From Synergistales bacterium (GTDB lineage: Bacteria; Synergistota; Synergistia; Synergistales; Aminobacteriaceae): a stretch of DNA of 16,194 bases. The stretch covers positions 1 to 16,194 of the forward strand of contig BNVH01000078.1 in NCBI GenBank assembly GCA_025997955.1. Direction: 5' to 3'. Of this stretch, positions 7,454 through 14,679 are shown piece after piece (the first letter of the stretch is position 1; each line of letters begins with the position of its first letter). The notes beneath the pieces were generated by a model. It had not been told where the DNA came from. It was given only the letters and a program-made list of their open reading frames with translations, and did not search any database. Both the position numbers and the translations under genes were made by a program.

Positions 7454-7513
7454 CATAAAGGTGCAAATCTAAAGTCTGACTTTAAATTTGCACCTTTATG
7501 ATTTGCACCTTTA
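7454..7513 (-). repeat. 47-base near-perfect palindrome plus a third repeat copy between lplA and lipA
   Basis: Arms cataaaggtgcaaat (7454-7468) and atttgcacctttatg (7486-7500) are exact 15-base inverted copies. After one c/a mismatch, inner arms taaagt (7470-7475) and acttta (7479-7484) continue the stem to a 3-base loop, ctg. So 21 of 22 positions pair. A third copy, atttgcaccttta (7501-7513), abuts as a direct repeat and covers the lplA stop codon. The lower arm can pair with either of the other two copies, giving two mutually exclusive hairpins. There is no run of T after it on either strand, so it is not a standard intrinsic terminator. It could be a regulator site, an RNA structure controlling lipA, or the residue of a small mobile repeat. 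Confidence 0.9.
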
Positions 7514-8497
7514 AAATAAACACGTTAGCAATTGTTCTTTTGTAACTCCGCCCAGATACGGCGTCAAGTCAATATTTTTAAGGGTTTTTTCTATCGCGTC
7601 CATCCGATAAGGTCTTGCCTCCAAAAGCTCTTCAAGAGCGCGTATGGGCGTCACCCCCAAAAAGTCTCCCCTGATTTCGCAAGCGCTCACGACCCCGTCT
7701 TCGACGTCCAAAAATACCTCGACTCCGCCCATAGGAAAACGCTTCTTGTTGTGAAACGAAAAACGCGGAGTTTTACCGAACGTCCAACTATCGGAGGCGT
7801 ATTTCTCAAGCCTGATTTTTTGAATCTCGCTTATGTCTTCCTCTGTCAGCTTGTACTCTCGCAAGTCCTGCGTTTTGAATATATTTTGCTTCAGATCATT
7901 CCAAAATTCGCGCAAAGTCAGCGGCTTTTCCATGTAGGACGCTATATTGGCCACACGAGCGCTTACTGATCTCAGGGCTTTGGATTTGATTTTCTCCTCG
8001 TCCGGCCTCAGCACCCGCGAGAGGGTATCAAGGTCGGTATCGTACAACAAAGAGCCGTGAGTGCAAAGGCAATTTCGGCTGAGATGCTGCGCTAAGCCTG
8101 AGATCTTTTTTCCATCAAGCAAGATGTCGTTGCGTCCCTCTATCTTTGCGTCTATCCTCATATCGTTAAGCGCTCTCACCATCGGCTCGATGACAAAGAC
8201 GCGTTCTAAGCGCTTCACGTCGCCACCATTGTAGGGCAGTATGACCGTATAGAGCAGCGTGCCCAAGTCCGTGAATATAGTCCCGCCGCCACTCGCGCGG
8301 CGCACCACTCGGACGCCCGCAGCCGCAGCCGCGCCGAGGTCTATCTCCGCGTCGGCTATTTGGTTGCTGCCGAGCATCGCACATTTGTCGGCTCTCCAAA
8401 GCATCCACACCGACTCGCCGCAAAAGCGCTTCATACAATAATCCTCCGCGGCAAAATGGAACGACGCGTCGGTGGATTCGGGCTCAATATAGAGCAA
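7511..8497 (-). CDS. lplA: Lipoate-protein ligase A
   Basis: About 328 residues. It activates free lipoate with ATP and transfers it to lipoyl domains such as GcvH or the 2-oxoacid dehydrogenase E2 subunits. The catalytic domain has the characteristic RRASGGGTIFTDLG (about 66-79) and an active-site lysine in DGKKISGLAQH. A C-terminal accessory domain follows, with KTPRFSF and the NKKRFPMGGVEVFLDVEDG region, as in full-length LplA. Start: the frame can be extended to GTG 8503, but that lies only 2 nt after AGGAGG; TTG 8497 is 8 nt away and gives the N-terminus MLYIEPESTDASF, which fits the family. It is directly upstream of lipA. Together they give salvage followed by synthesis of lipoate. An extended -10 promoter lies just upstream. 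Confidence 0.93.
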   Translation of the reverse strand: MLYIEPESTDASFHFAAEDYCMKRFCGESVWMLWRADKCAMLGSNQIADAEIDLGAAAAAGVRVVRRASGGGTIFTDLGTLLYTVILPYNGGDVKRLERVFVIEPMVRALNDMRIDAKIEGRNDILLDGKKISGLAQHLSRNCLCTHGSLLYDTDLDTLSRVLRPDEEKIKSKALRSVSARVANIASYMEKPLTLREFWNDLKQNIFKTQDLREYKLTEEDISEIQKIRLEKYASDSWTFGKTPRFSFHNKKRFPMGGVEVFLDVEDGVVSACEIRGDFLGVTPIRALEELLEARPYRMDAIEKTLKNIDLTPYLGGVTKEQLLTCLF

Positions 8498-8541
8498 GTA
8501 CACATCCTCCTGTCGGTGAACTTTTATACATACTCGCCATA

Positions 8542-8550
8542 ATTATAACA
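8542..8550 (-). promoter_or_regulatory. Extended -10 promoter for lplA
   Basis: TGTTATAAT on the minus strand (8550-8542) is a perfect TGnTATAAT extended -10 element, about 45 nt before the start codon and inside the gap after the hydratase gene. The -35 region is poor (GCGTTC at a 17-nt spacing), as is common with extended -10 promoters. It suggests lplA, and perhaps lipA, has its own promoter. Confidence 0.5.
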
Positions 8551-8575
8551 TCATGTTAAAATAGGAACGCGTTAT

Positions 8576-9349
8576 TTAAACAAACTCAGCCATCACATCG
8601 CCAAGCTCTGAAAACCGCGCCTCGAATACGTCGCCCTTTTCGGCCAAGGGCGCGGCGGTGAACGCGCCGCTCAGAATGACCTCTCCCTTTTTCAGGGCAA
8701 CGCCGTACTCCCAGAGCTTGTTCGCGAGCCAAGCCACGGACAGGGACGGATTGCCCATCACCTCCGCGCTCCCGCCCTCGCTTACCAACAAACCATTTTT
8801 ATAAAGCTTCATGGATATAGCCTTGAGGTCGCATGAAAGAGGACGGACTTTTTTCGCGCCCAAAACGTAACAACCCGACGAGGCGTTATCCGCTATGGTA
8901 TCAGCGAGTTTTATCTTCCAATCCGCTATTCGGCTGTCCACTATCTCAAACGAGCATATGACGTAGTCCGTGGCTTTCAATACATCGTCCGCCGTGACGG
9001 CGCCGCCCTTTAGGTCGTCTTTTAGAACATACGCTATCTCGGCCTCTATCTTTGGCTGGATGAAAGCCGCGCGCAAAACTTTGCCCGCCTTCTCCATATC
9101 TTTGAACAGATGTCCGTAGTCCGGCGTGTCTACGCCGAACTGCGCCTGTATACCCTTGGACGTGAGGCCGATTTTTTTGCCCGATATGGCGCGCTTCAGG
9201 ATATTGCGCTTGACGTTGTAAAGCTGCACGGCGTAAGCGTTTTCGATTGTTATATCTGGGTCGCTTTCCGTCAGGGGCGCTATGGGGCTGCATGATATTT
9301 CGGCCTTATAGAGCTCGTCGGCAAATTCCACTGTTCTGGCATATGACAT
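8576..9349 (-). CDS. 2-keto-4-pentenoate hydratase / oxalocrotonate decarboxylase family protein
   Basis: 257 residues, the usual size for MhpD/XylJ/DmpE proteins of the fumarylacetoacetate hydrolase superfamily. Visible family marks: KKIGLTSKGIQAQFGVDTPD (59-78), the metal-binding glutamates in IEAEIAYVL (E102, E104) and SFEIVDSR (E135), and NPSLSVAWLANKL near the C-terminus. Relatives add water to 2-hydroxypenta-2,4-dienoate or decarboxylate 4-oxalocrotonate in meta-cleavage of aromatics. No dioxygenase, aldolase or acylating dehydrogenase of that pathway is nearby, so the physiological substrate is open and could be another 2-oxo acid. Start ATG 9349 follows AGGAGG with a 10-nt spacer. It sits 14 bases from the end of an ATPase relic and is followed by the lplA promoter. 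Confidence 0.88.
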   Translation of the reverse strand: MSYARTVEFADELYKAEISCSPIAPLTESDPDITIENAYAVQLYNVKRNILKRAISGKKIGLTSKGIQAQFGVDTPDYGHLFKDMEKAGKVLRAAFIQPKIEAEIAYVLKDDLKGGAVTADDVLKATDYVICSFEIVDSRIADWKIKLADTIADNASSGCYVLGAKKVRPLSCDLKAISMKLYKNGLLVSEGGSAEVMGNPSLSVAWLANKLWEYGVALKKGEVILSGAFTAAPLAEKGDVFEARFSELGDVMAEFV

Positions 9350-9363
9350 GATATTTTTCCCTC

Positions 9364-9473
9364 CTAATTTTCAAGCTCGTCCACCCACAGCACGCAAGGG
9401 GCGATAGCCTCGGCGAGGGCGATACTTTTCGCATATTTTCCTCGCTCTCGCCGACATACTTGCCCAGAAGTGA
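9364..9473 (-). pseudogene. Remnant of a Ycf46-like AAA+ ATPase
   Basis: Minus-strand sequence reads LLGKYVGESEENMRK in one frame (9470 downwards), then, after the run of four A at 9429-9426, SIALAEAIAPCVLWVDELEN and a TAG at 9364-9366 in the next frame. Joined by one extra A, this is the continuous core of an AAA+ ATPase around Walker B (hydrophobic run then DE), closest by eye to the Ycf46 type, where GESEENMRxxxxLAEAxxPCVLWxDE is typical. Only about 35 residues remain; Walker A and the rest are gone. It lies between the small PIN partner gene and the hydratase, whose Shine-Dalgarno site overlaps the end of the relic. Confidence 0.7.
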
Positions 9474-9485
9474 TATTATGCTTTC

Positions 9486-9656
9486 CTACACTGTCTTATC
9501 TTTACCCCGACGTATTTCTTCTATAGCAATGCGCGTATTTTCGGCGCGTTTTTGAAAATCACGCTCGGCTTCTTCCTCCGGCATATTGCGGTATTTTTCC
9601 GCCGTCATTACCCGCATCTCGTGAATATCGTCAGCGTTATATCGCAAGAGGTCCAT
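9486..9656 (-). CDS. 56-residue partner (putative antitoxin) of the PIN protein
   Basis: A 56-residue, highly charged protein beginning MDLLRYNADDIHEMRV, with predicted helices throughout. Its ATG at 9656 is only 4 bases after the PIN stop, and its Shine-Dalgarno site (GAGGA, 8-nt spacer) lies inside the last codons of the PIN gene, so the two are surely translated together. The pattern IHEMRxxxxEKYRNMPEEE resembles small proteins that accompany PIN proteins of this type, recalled from memory rather than from a search. If this is a toxin-antitoxin pair, the order is reversed, toxin first. No DNA-binding domain is obvious. It ends at TAG 9486, directly before the ATPase relic. Confidence 0.65.
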   Translation of the reverse strand: MDLLRYNADDIHEMRVMTAEKYRNMPEEEAERDFQKRAENTRIAIEEIRRGKDKTV

Positions 9657-9660
9657 TTAA

Positions 9661-10137
9661 TTATTCCTCACTTTTCAAAAGCATTGTTGGCGGCATTATG
9701 CGTAGGGTACGATAACCCTGATAAATATTGACTGAATCGACAGCAGTGATAGCGCGCATATTTACAATATGCCTAAAATTCCACGATAGAATAACGTCGC
9801 ATTCGCATATCGTGGCTATTGCTATATGAAGAGCGTCGTCCTTGCTTTTTGGCGGCAATCCGCCACGCTCAAAATATAGGGCGCTTAATTGGCGCGATTC
9901 GTCGTCTCTCATCGCTTCTTCATATTGTATTTCAGCAACGCGCTCACGCATAAACGAACGCTTCGGCTCGGCACAGTCATCAATTTCAGCTAACGTGAGA
10001 TCAGAAAGCACTATATCATAAATACCTGATTTGAAATCTTCCCAAAGGGCAAGAGTATCCCGCATTTTTTCCGGCGCGTCCTCCTGTTGCAGGTGGCTTA
10101 TCACGCTGGTATCCAAGTATATTTTCAGCTTCTTCAT
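9661..10137 (-). CDS. PIN-domain protein (putative VapC-like ribonuclease)
   Basis: 158 residues, a single PIN domain. The acidic metal-binding residues are in place: D9 in IYLDTSVIS, E51 in LTLAEID, D100/D101 in SKDDALHIA and D114 in ECDVILSWN, followed by the usual NFRHIVN. PIN domains with this set are Mg-dependent RNases, commonly toxins of type II systems cleaving tRNA or rRNA. Start ATG 10137 is 9 nt after GAGGAG. It is followed after 4 bases by a 56-residue partner and preceded by a 16-codon frame whose stop lies just 3' of this gene's ribosome binding site. The toxin role is inferred from family and context; a different regulated RNase is possible. Confidence 0.88.
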   Translation of the reverse strand: MKKLKIYLDTSVISHLQQEDAPEKMRDTLALWEDFKSGIYDIVLSDLTLAEIDDCAEPKRSFMRERVAEIQYEEAMRDDESRQLSALYFERGGLPPKSKDDALHIAIATICECDVILSWNFRHIVNMRAITAVDSVNIYQGYRTLRIMPPTMLLKSEE

Positions 10138-10141
10138 GCGG

Positions 10142-10192
10142 TTATTCTCCTCGGCGCGTAATGGAGAAGCGGGTCATATTGTCTTTTAGCAT
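10142..10192 (-). other. Possible 16-codon leader ORF before the PIN gene
   Basis: ATG 10192 follows AGGAG (10208-10204) by 11 nt and opens a 16-residue frame, MLKDNMTRFSITRRGE, ending in TAA 10142. The stop is 4 bases before the PIN ATG, and the frame's last codons contain the PIN Shine-Dalgarno site, so translation of one would affect the other. It may be a coupling leader peptide, the relic of an upstream antitoxin, or chance. Confidence 0.25.
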
Positions 10193-10239
10193 GTTTTTAT
10201 ACACTCCTGATCTGTGAATGTTTTTCGGTTATACGCTAA

Positions 10240-10245
10240 ATTATA
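10240..10245 (-). promoter_or_regulatory. -10 element for the PIN gene pair
   Basis: A perfect TATAAT on the minus strand lies about 100 nt before the PIN start, downstream of the kinase operon terminator. I see no convincing -35 hexamer at 16-18 nt. The short interval between terminator and gene makes this the best promoter candidate. Confidence 0.35.
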
Positions 10246-10271
10246 CTATAGCAACCCTATGGTCATATAAC

Positions 10272-10304
10272 AAAAAAGACTCAGGGCGTTTATTCTGAGT
10301 CTTT
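10272..10304 (-). terminator. Intrinsic terminator of the sugar/polyol operon
   Basis: On the minus strand AAAGACTCAG (10304-10295) and CTGAGTCTTT (10284-10275) form a perfect 10-bp stem around a 10-nt loop, followed by a run of six T (10277-10272, partly in the stem). It begins 7 bases after the FGGY kinase stop codon at 10311. Confidence 0.9.
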
Positions 10305-10310
10305 GAATCT

Positions 10311-11903
10311 CTAATCTATATGTTCCACCGCCGCTTTCTCAATTGCGAGCCCGTTTTTATAGCGCTTCATAAATTCCCCAAAACCCCGCACGTCCTGTTT
10401 GTTCGGCGGCACAGAGTGTCCGGCGTTGCCCTCGAATATCTTATTGGCGAGGTAATCCTCCAAGGTTTCGTTCTCCGCTTTGTTTGTTAGGTATCCCGCC
10501 AGCAAGGCTATGCCCCAAGCGCCGCCCTCACCGGCGCTCTCCATCACTGTGACGGGAACGTTCAGAGCCGCCGCCATCAATGTCTGTCCCACGGTTTTTG
10601 TTTTGAACAGGCCGCCGTGGCCGAGCAGCTGGTCGAGCTTTACATGTTCCTGTTCGGTGAGAATATCCATGCCGATTTTGAGAGACGCCACAGTGGAAAG
10701 CAAGTGCGTTCGCATAAAATTGGCCAAGGTAAATCGGCTGTCTTGAGCGCGGACAAAGAGAGCTCGCCCCTCGGCGAAACCGGTGGTAGGCTCGCCGGAA
10801 ACGTAGTTGTAAGAAAGAAGCCCGCCGCAGTCGGCGTCGCCCTCTAACGCCTTGTTGTAGAGCGTTTCGTACAAAGCTGACTTGCTGAGCTTCGCGCCAA
10901 CGCCGTCCGAAAACTCCCCGAACAGCCTCACCCATCCGTCCAAATCCGAGGTGCAGTTGTTGCAGTGAGCCATCGCGACAGGTTTGCCGCTGGGGGTCGT
11001 CACCATGTCGATTTCGGTATGCACTTTGGAGAGCGGTTTTTCTAACACCACCATGGCAAAAATCGAGGTTCCGGCCGACACGTTTCCGGTGCGACGCGCT
11101 ACGCTGTTGGTGGCCACCATACCGGTCCCCGCGTCCCCTTCAGGCGGACAGAGCGGAATACCGGCCTGCAATTTTCCGCCCTTATCAAGCAGTTTCGCGC
11201 CCTCTTCCGTAAGCGTCCCGGCGTCTTCCCCCGCCAATAAAACTTTGGGCAATATATTTTTAATCTTCCAGCTAAAATTCTTTTCGCTGACTATCGTGTC
11301 AAATTTTGCGATCATGCCGCCGTCGTAATCGTTGGCGTCGCTGTCAATCGGGAACATACCGGAGGCGTCGCCAACGCCCAGCGCCTTTTTCCCGGTCAGC
11401 TTCCAGTGAACGTATCCCGCCAGAGTCGTCATGTACGCTACGTCTTTCACATGGGGCTCCTCGTCAAGGATGGCCTGATACAGGTGCGCTATGCTCCAGC
11501 GTAACGGGATATTGAAATTGAATTTTTCGGTCAGCGAGACGGCCGCTTTTTCGGTCGATGTGTTGCGCCAAGTGCGAAATTGCGCGAGCTGCTTCCCGTC
11601 TTGATCAAAAACCAAATATCCGTGCATCATCGCGGAGACGCCGAGCGAACCGACGGTCGTCAACGCCGCGCCGTATTTGCGCATAACTTCGTCGGATAAC
11701 TGCCCAAACGATGTTTGCAGTCCCGTCCAGACGTCGTCGAGATGATATGTCCAAATCTTGTTTTCAAATCGGTTTTCCCAATCATAGCCGCCTGAAGCGA
11801 TTGGGGAACCGTCGGCCCCAATCAAAACCGCCTTGATGCGAGTAGAGCCCAACTCAATACCGAGCGCCGTTTTCCCTTTGGTGATTTCTTCCGCTATGCT
11901 CAT
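10311..11903 (-). CDS. FGGY-family carbohydrate kinase
   Basis: 530 residues with both FGGY domains. The N-terminal phosphate motif reads GIELGSTRIK (15-24). Further on are CPPEGDAGTGM with the likely catalytic Asp, GNVSAGTSIF, and a C-terminal ATP-binding GHGGLF plus VMESAGEGGAWGIALLAGY. Members phosphorylate sugars or polyols with ATP (xylulose, ribulose, glycerol and others). Length is nearer ribulokinase than xylulokinase, but the substrate cannot be assigned from motifs. The gene is last in an operon with an ABC importer and an SDR dehydrogenase, so the likely job is to phosphorylate the ketose made by the SDR. ATG 11903 is 4 bases after the SDR stop and has no clear Shine-Dalgarno site, which points to translational coupling. 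A strong terminator follows. Confidence 0.93.
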   Translation of the reverse strand: MSIAEEITKGKTALGIELGSTRIKAVLIGADGSPIASGGYDWENRFENKIWTYHLDDVWTGLQTSFGQLSDEVMRKYGAALTTVGSLGVSAMMHGYLVFDQDGKQLAQFRTWRNTSTEKAAVSLTEKFNFNIPLRWSIAHLYQAILDEEPHVKDVAYMTTLAGYVHWKLTGKKALGVGDASGMFPIDSDANDYDGGMIAKFDTIVSEKNFSWKIKNILPKVLLAGEDAGTLTEEGAKLLDKGGKLQAGIPLCPPEGDAGTGMVATNSVARRTGNVSAGTSIFAMVVLEKPLSKVHTEIDMVTTPSGKPVAMAHCNNCTSDLDGWVRLFGEFSDGVGAKLSKSALYETLYNKALEGDADCGGLLSYNYVSGEPTTGFAEGRALFVRAQDSRFTLANFMRTHLLSTVASLKIGMDILTEQEHVKLDQLLGHGGLFKTKTVGQTLMAAALNVPVTVMESAGEGGAWGIALLAGYLTNKAENETLEDYLANKIFEGNAGHSVPPNKQDVRGFGEFMKRYKNGLAIEKAAVEHID

Positions 11904-11907
11904 GATA

Positions 11908-12684
11908 TTATATGCAAGTAAAAGCGCCGTCGATGATGAAGTCGGAGCCGGTCGTGTATGGACTGGTGTCGCCGGCGAGGTAAACCGCTATGGCCTGAAG
12001 CTCGTCAGGGCGTCCGAGGCGATGTTGGGGAATCAGAGCCGTCCATTGTTCGATCAGGGGTTTGAGCGACGGGGAGTTTAGCGTCAGCTCCGTGCCTATA
12101 TAGCCGGGGCTGATGCTGTTTACGCGGATGTTTTTGTCCACCCATTCCACAGCCAAAGATTTTGTCAGCTGTATAACAGCCGCCTTGGAGGCGTTGTACG
12201 AGCATTGCGGCTGAGGGAAGTTGACTATATGAGCGGACATGGACGCGGTGTTGATGATTGAGCCGCCCTTGCCCTGTTTGATCATCTGACGCCCCGCCGC
12301 TTGAGCCGACAAAAACACGCCGTCTAAGTTGACGTCGATAACTTTGCGCCACTGCTCGTAAGTCATATCCTCGGCTTTTACGTTGAGACATATTCCGGCG
12401 TTGCAAAACGCCACGTTGAGCTCGCCGAACTCACTCGCCACCGTGGACACCATCTTTTCGACATCGGCGGGTTTGGTCATATCGGCCTGCGCCGCGAAGA
12501 CTTTCGGTCCAATATCCTTCAGTTCTGCGACCGTTTTATTCGCTTCGGCTATATCGAGATCGACAATGGCCACATCCGCTCCGGCCTCCAAGAGCGCGGT
12601 GGCGATACTTTTGCCTATCCCTCTCGCGCCGCCGGTTACAAACGCCTTTTTTCCGTCAAGTCTAAATTTTTCAATAATACCCAT
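11908..12684 (-). CDS. Short-chain dehydrogenase/reductase, probable polyol dehydrogenase
   Basis: About 258 residues, a classical SDR. Cofactor motif TGGARGIG (17-24), NAG after strand 4, and catalytic N119, S148, Y163 and K167 (YNASK). The acidic residue ending strand 2 (VDLD, D42) favours NAD over NADP. It ends with the usual TGSDFIIDGAFT. By analogy with SDRs in similar operons it would oxidise a polyol to a ketose, or the reverse. Start: ATG 12684 lies 8 nt after AAGGGG and gives MGIIEKFRLDGKKAFV; ATG 12690 is an alternative. A longer frame to 12780 overlaps the permease gene and adds non-SDR sequence, so I rejected it. It lies 17 bases after the permease stop and 4 bases before the kinase, giving transport, oxidation and phosphorylation in one transcript. 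Confidence 0.92.
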   Translation of the reverse strand: MGIIEKFRLDGKKAFVTGGARGIGKSIATALLEAGADVAIVDLDIAEANKTVAELKDIGPKVFAAQADMTKPADVEKMVSTVASEFGELNVAFCNAGICLNVKAEDMTYEQWRKVIDVNLDGVFLSAQAAGRQMIKQGKGGSIINTASMSAHIVNFPQPQCSYNASKAAVIQLTKSLAVEWVDKNIRVNSISPGYIGTELTLNSPSLKPLIEQWTALIPQHRLGRPDELQAIAVYLAGDTSPYTTGSDFIIDGAFTCI

Positions 12685-12701
12685 AACCATTTCCCCTTCC
12701 T

Positions 12702-13664
12702 CTAACCGCGGCGGCGCATACGGTCCCCGCTGATAAAGATGATAGCGACGATGACGAGACCAGTTATGACATAACGCCACCCGGCCTCAAGCCTCAAGGT
12801 ATTGAGCAGATTTACGATCATATAAAGGAGTATGGAAGCCCCTACGATACCGACGGAGTTGGAATCGCCTCCCGCGATACTGCTGCCTCCAAGTACGACC
12901 ACCGCTACGGAATTTAGCATATATTCGCTGCCCATATCCACGGTAGCGCCTCCGATGTAGGCTGCGAGCAAGATTCCGGTCAGACCCGCGAACATGCTCG
13001 ACAACATATAGCTTATCAATTTATATAAATTAACATTGATTCCGCTCAGCCAAGCCGCTTTTATATTTTGCCCGATAGCGTGGATAAAGCGTCCGTATTT
13101 CGTTCGGGTCAGCACGACCTGAGTGATTCCGGCCAAAAGCACAACCAACAAAAACAAAACCGGCGCGCCGAAAAGCCGTCGGTTTACCCACCACATCAAC
13201 CCGCTCGGCGGCAGGATGAGGAGAGCCCTGAAAAAATAGATGTTGAGGCTGCTCACTATAAGGCTGGACGCCAGAGTGGCGATCATGGGCGGCATTAGGA
13301 TAAAGCGAATGAGCGCGAAGTTGAAAGCGCCTATAGCGGCTCCCAAGAGCAAACCCAGAACGACGCCGTGAGGCAGGTTCATATTGGAAGCTCCCATAAT
13401 CGCGCAGGCGGTCGCCCCTACGAAAGAGATGACGTAGGGCACGGAAAGGTCGATGTTGCCGGGCCCCGTGGTGATGACCAGCATCTGACCGATTCCGACG
13501 AGGATAAAAAAAGACGCGGAAATCATGGACGCCGACAATATCTCCATAGGGTTTGCCGAGACCTGGGTAAGAATTCCGAAAATAACGGCGACACCCAAGT
13601 ACGACCAGAGCCATTTCTTTTTAAATATTGACAGGAGCAAACTTTTTGAATTTGAATTCGTCAT
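12702..13664 (-). CDS. Sugar ABC transporter permease, RbsC type (second)
   Basis: About 320 residues with 8-10 predicted membrane helices of the branched-chain/ribose permease family. TTGPGNIDLSV (about 66-76) is the characteristic segment of RbsC-like permeases, and VVVLGGSSIAGG near residue 265 is the conserved cytoplasmic loop that contacts the ATPase. Start: ATG 13664 gives MTNSNSKSLLLSIFKKKW and lies 8 nt after GAGAG; a GTG at 13679 overlapping the upstream stop is possible. It pairs with the upstream homologous permease, suggesting a heterodimeric channel. The C-terminus ends RMRRRG. Confidence 0.92.
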   Translation of the reverse strand: MTNSNSKSLLLSIFKKKWLWSYLGVAVIFGILTQVSANPMEILSASMISASFFILVGIGQMLVITTGPGNIDLSVPYVISFVGATACAIMGASNMNLPHGVVLGLLLGAAIGAFNFALIRFILMPPMIATLASSLIVSSLNIYFFRALLILPPSGLMWWVNRRLFGAPVLFLLVVLLAGITQVVLTRTKYGRFIHAIGQNIKAAWLSGINVNLYKLISYMLSSMFAGLTGILLAAYIGGATVDMGSEYMLNSVAVVVLGGSSIAGGDSNSVGIVGASILLYMIVNLLNTLRLEAGWRYVITGLVIVAIIFISGDRMRRRG

Positions 13665-13675
13665 TTGTCCGGCTC

Positions 13676-14641
13676 TCACACGTAATAGATTTTTTGACTT
13701 CGCTGGAACATACTGACGAGGAAGAGCACCAAAAGGATTGTCGCGCCCTGAGCGCCGGCCTGCCAGTCCGTGGGGAGCTTGTACGACATTAAAAGATAGT
13801 TTACGAGATGCATGGTTAGCGCGCCCATTACCGCGCCCGGCGCCGATACCTTCCCTCCGGAGAAAGAGCCTCCGCCCAATATGACGCCCGATACGGCGAG
13901 CAGCGTGTAGTTCTTCGCCACCAAAGAATCGGCGCTGGTCGTGATACCCGATAGAGCCGCCCCGCTGAGAATGGCCAAAAAACCCACCGACGCGAAAACC
14001 AATATCCTTACCTTAAGAACGGAGTGCCCGGCCTGTTCTATGGATTTGACGTTTCCGCCAACCCCCCGGCACAATATCCCGAAATAAGTTTTGGACATCA
14101 GAGCGTAGCCGGCCAAGCCTGTGACAACGGCGATGACGATAGGGAACGGGATGAACGGAGGTTTGTACTGCATCAGCGCCGCAAGTCCGGCCGGAACCGT
14201 GCCGCCCGGACGCGGCTGGATTATTACGGCGATACCCAACCAGACAAAAGACATGCCTATGGTTACGATAATGGACGGCAATTTTTTTAAATGCAAAAAA
14301 GCCCCTATCACGACATATATGGCTATGATGCCCGCCAGCAGCAGCATACCCAGCGGGAAATTCTGAGGGATGACCGTACCGACAATACACGTGACAAGAC
14401 TGATGAGATTGCCAAGAGAAAAGTCTATTTCACCTATGGACATCGCCATCATCTGCGCCATAGTGGCGAAAATTATAGGCGTCGCCATTATCAAAAGGAT
14501 GTTGAGGCTGCGATACGAATTGACGGCCCTAGGGTTCTTGAGGGCTATCGGTATGACGACCAATAACAGCGCGATCATGGGCGCCAAAGGTTCCATGATT
14601 GCGCTCAAGTTTAACAGTTTTGACTCCCCGCTCTGTCCCAT
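13676..14641 (-). CDS. Sugar ABC transporter permease, RbsC type (first)
   Basis: 321 residues, predominantly hydrophobic, 8-10 predicted membrane segments. SIGEIDFSLG (68-77) is the RbsC-family segment and VSGVILGGGSFSGG near residue 255 is the loop facing the ATPase. ATG 14641 follows AGGAG with a 7-nt spacer. It lies 38 bases after the ATPase stop and overlaps or abuts the next permease. The two permeases share family motifs but differ clearly in sequence, so they are not a recent duplication. The imported substrate is not predictable from the permeases. Confidence 0.92.
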   Translation of the reverse strand: MGQSGESKLLNLSAIMEPLAPMIALLLVVIPIALKNPRAVNSYRSLNILLIMATPIIFATMAQMMAMSIGEIDFSLGNLISLVTCIVGTVIPQNFPLGMLLLAGIIAIYVVIGAFLHLKKLPSIIVTIGMSFVWLGIAVIIQPRPGGTVPAGLAALMQYKPPFIPFPIVIAVVTGLAGYALMSKTYFGILCRGVGGNVKSIEQAGHSVLKVRILVFASVGFLAILSGAALSGITTSADSLVAKNYTLLAVSGVILGGGSFSGGKVSAPGAVMGALTMHLVNYLLMSYKLPTDWQAGAQGATILLVLFLVSMFQRSQKIYYV

Positions 14642-14679
14642 CGGCTCGCTCCTATTTTTTGACTATGAATTAAAAAAAA

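Noticed and set aside
7454..7500. Palindrome as an ordinary intrinsic terminator
   Set aside because: No T run follows the stem on either strand, and the stem is AT-rich and unusually long.
12685..12780. Longer N-terminus for the SDR
   Set aside because: It overlaps the end of the permease gene, lacks a ribosome binding site and does not resemble SDR sequence.
13030..13614. A 194-codon minus-strand frame within the second permease
   Set aside because: It is an out-of-frame reading of the permease, rich in Arg and His, with no membrane pattern.
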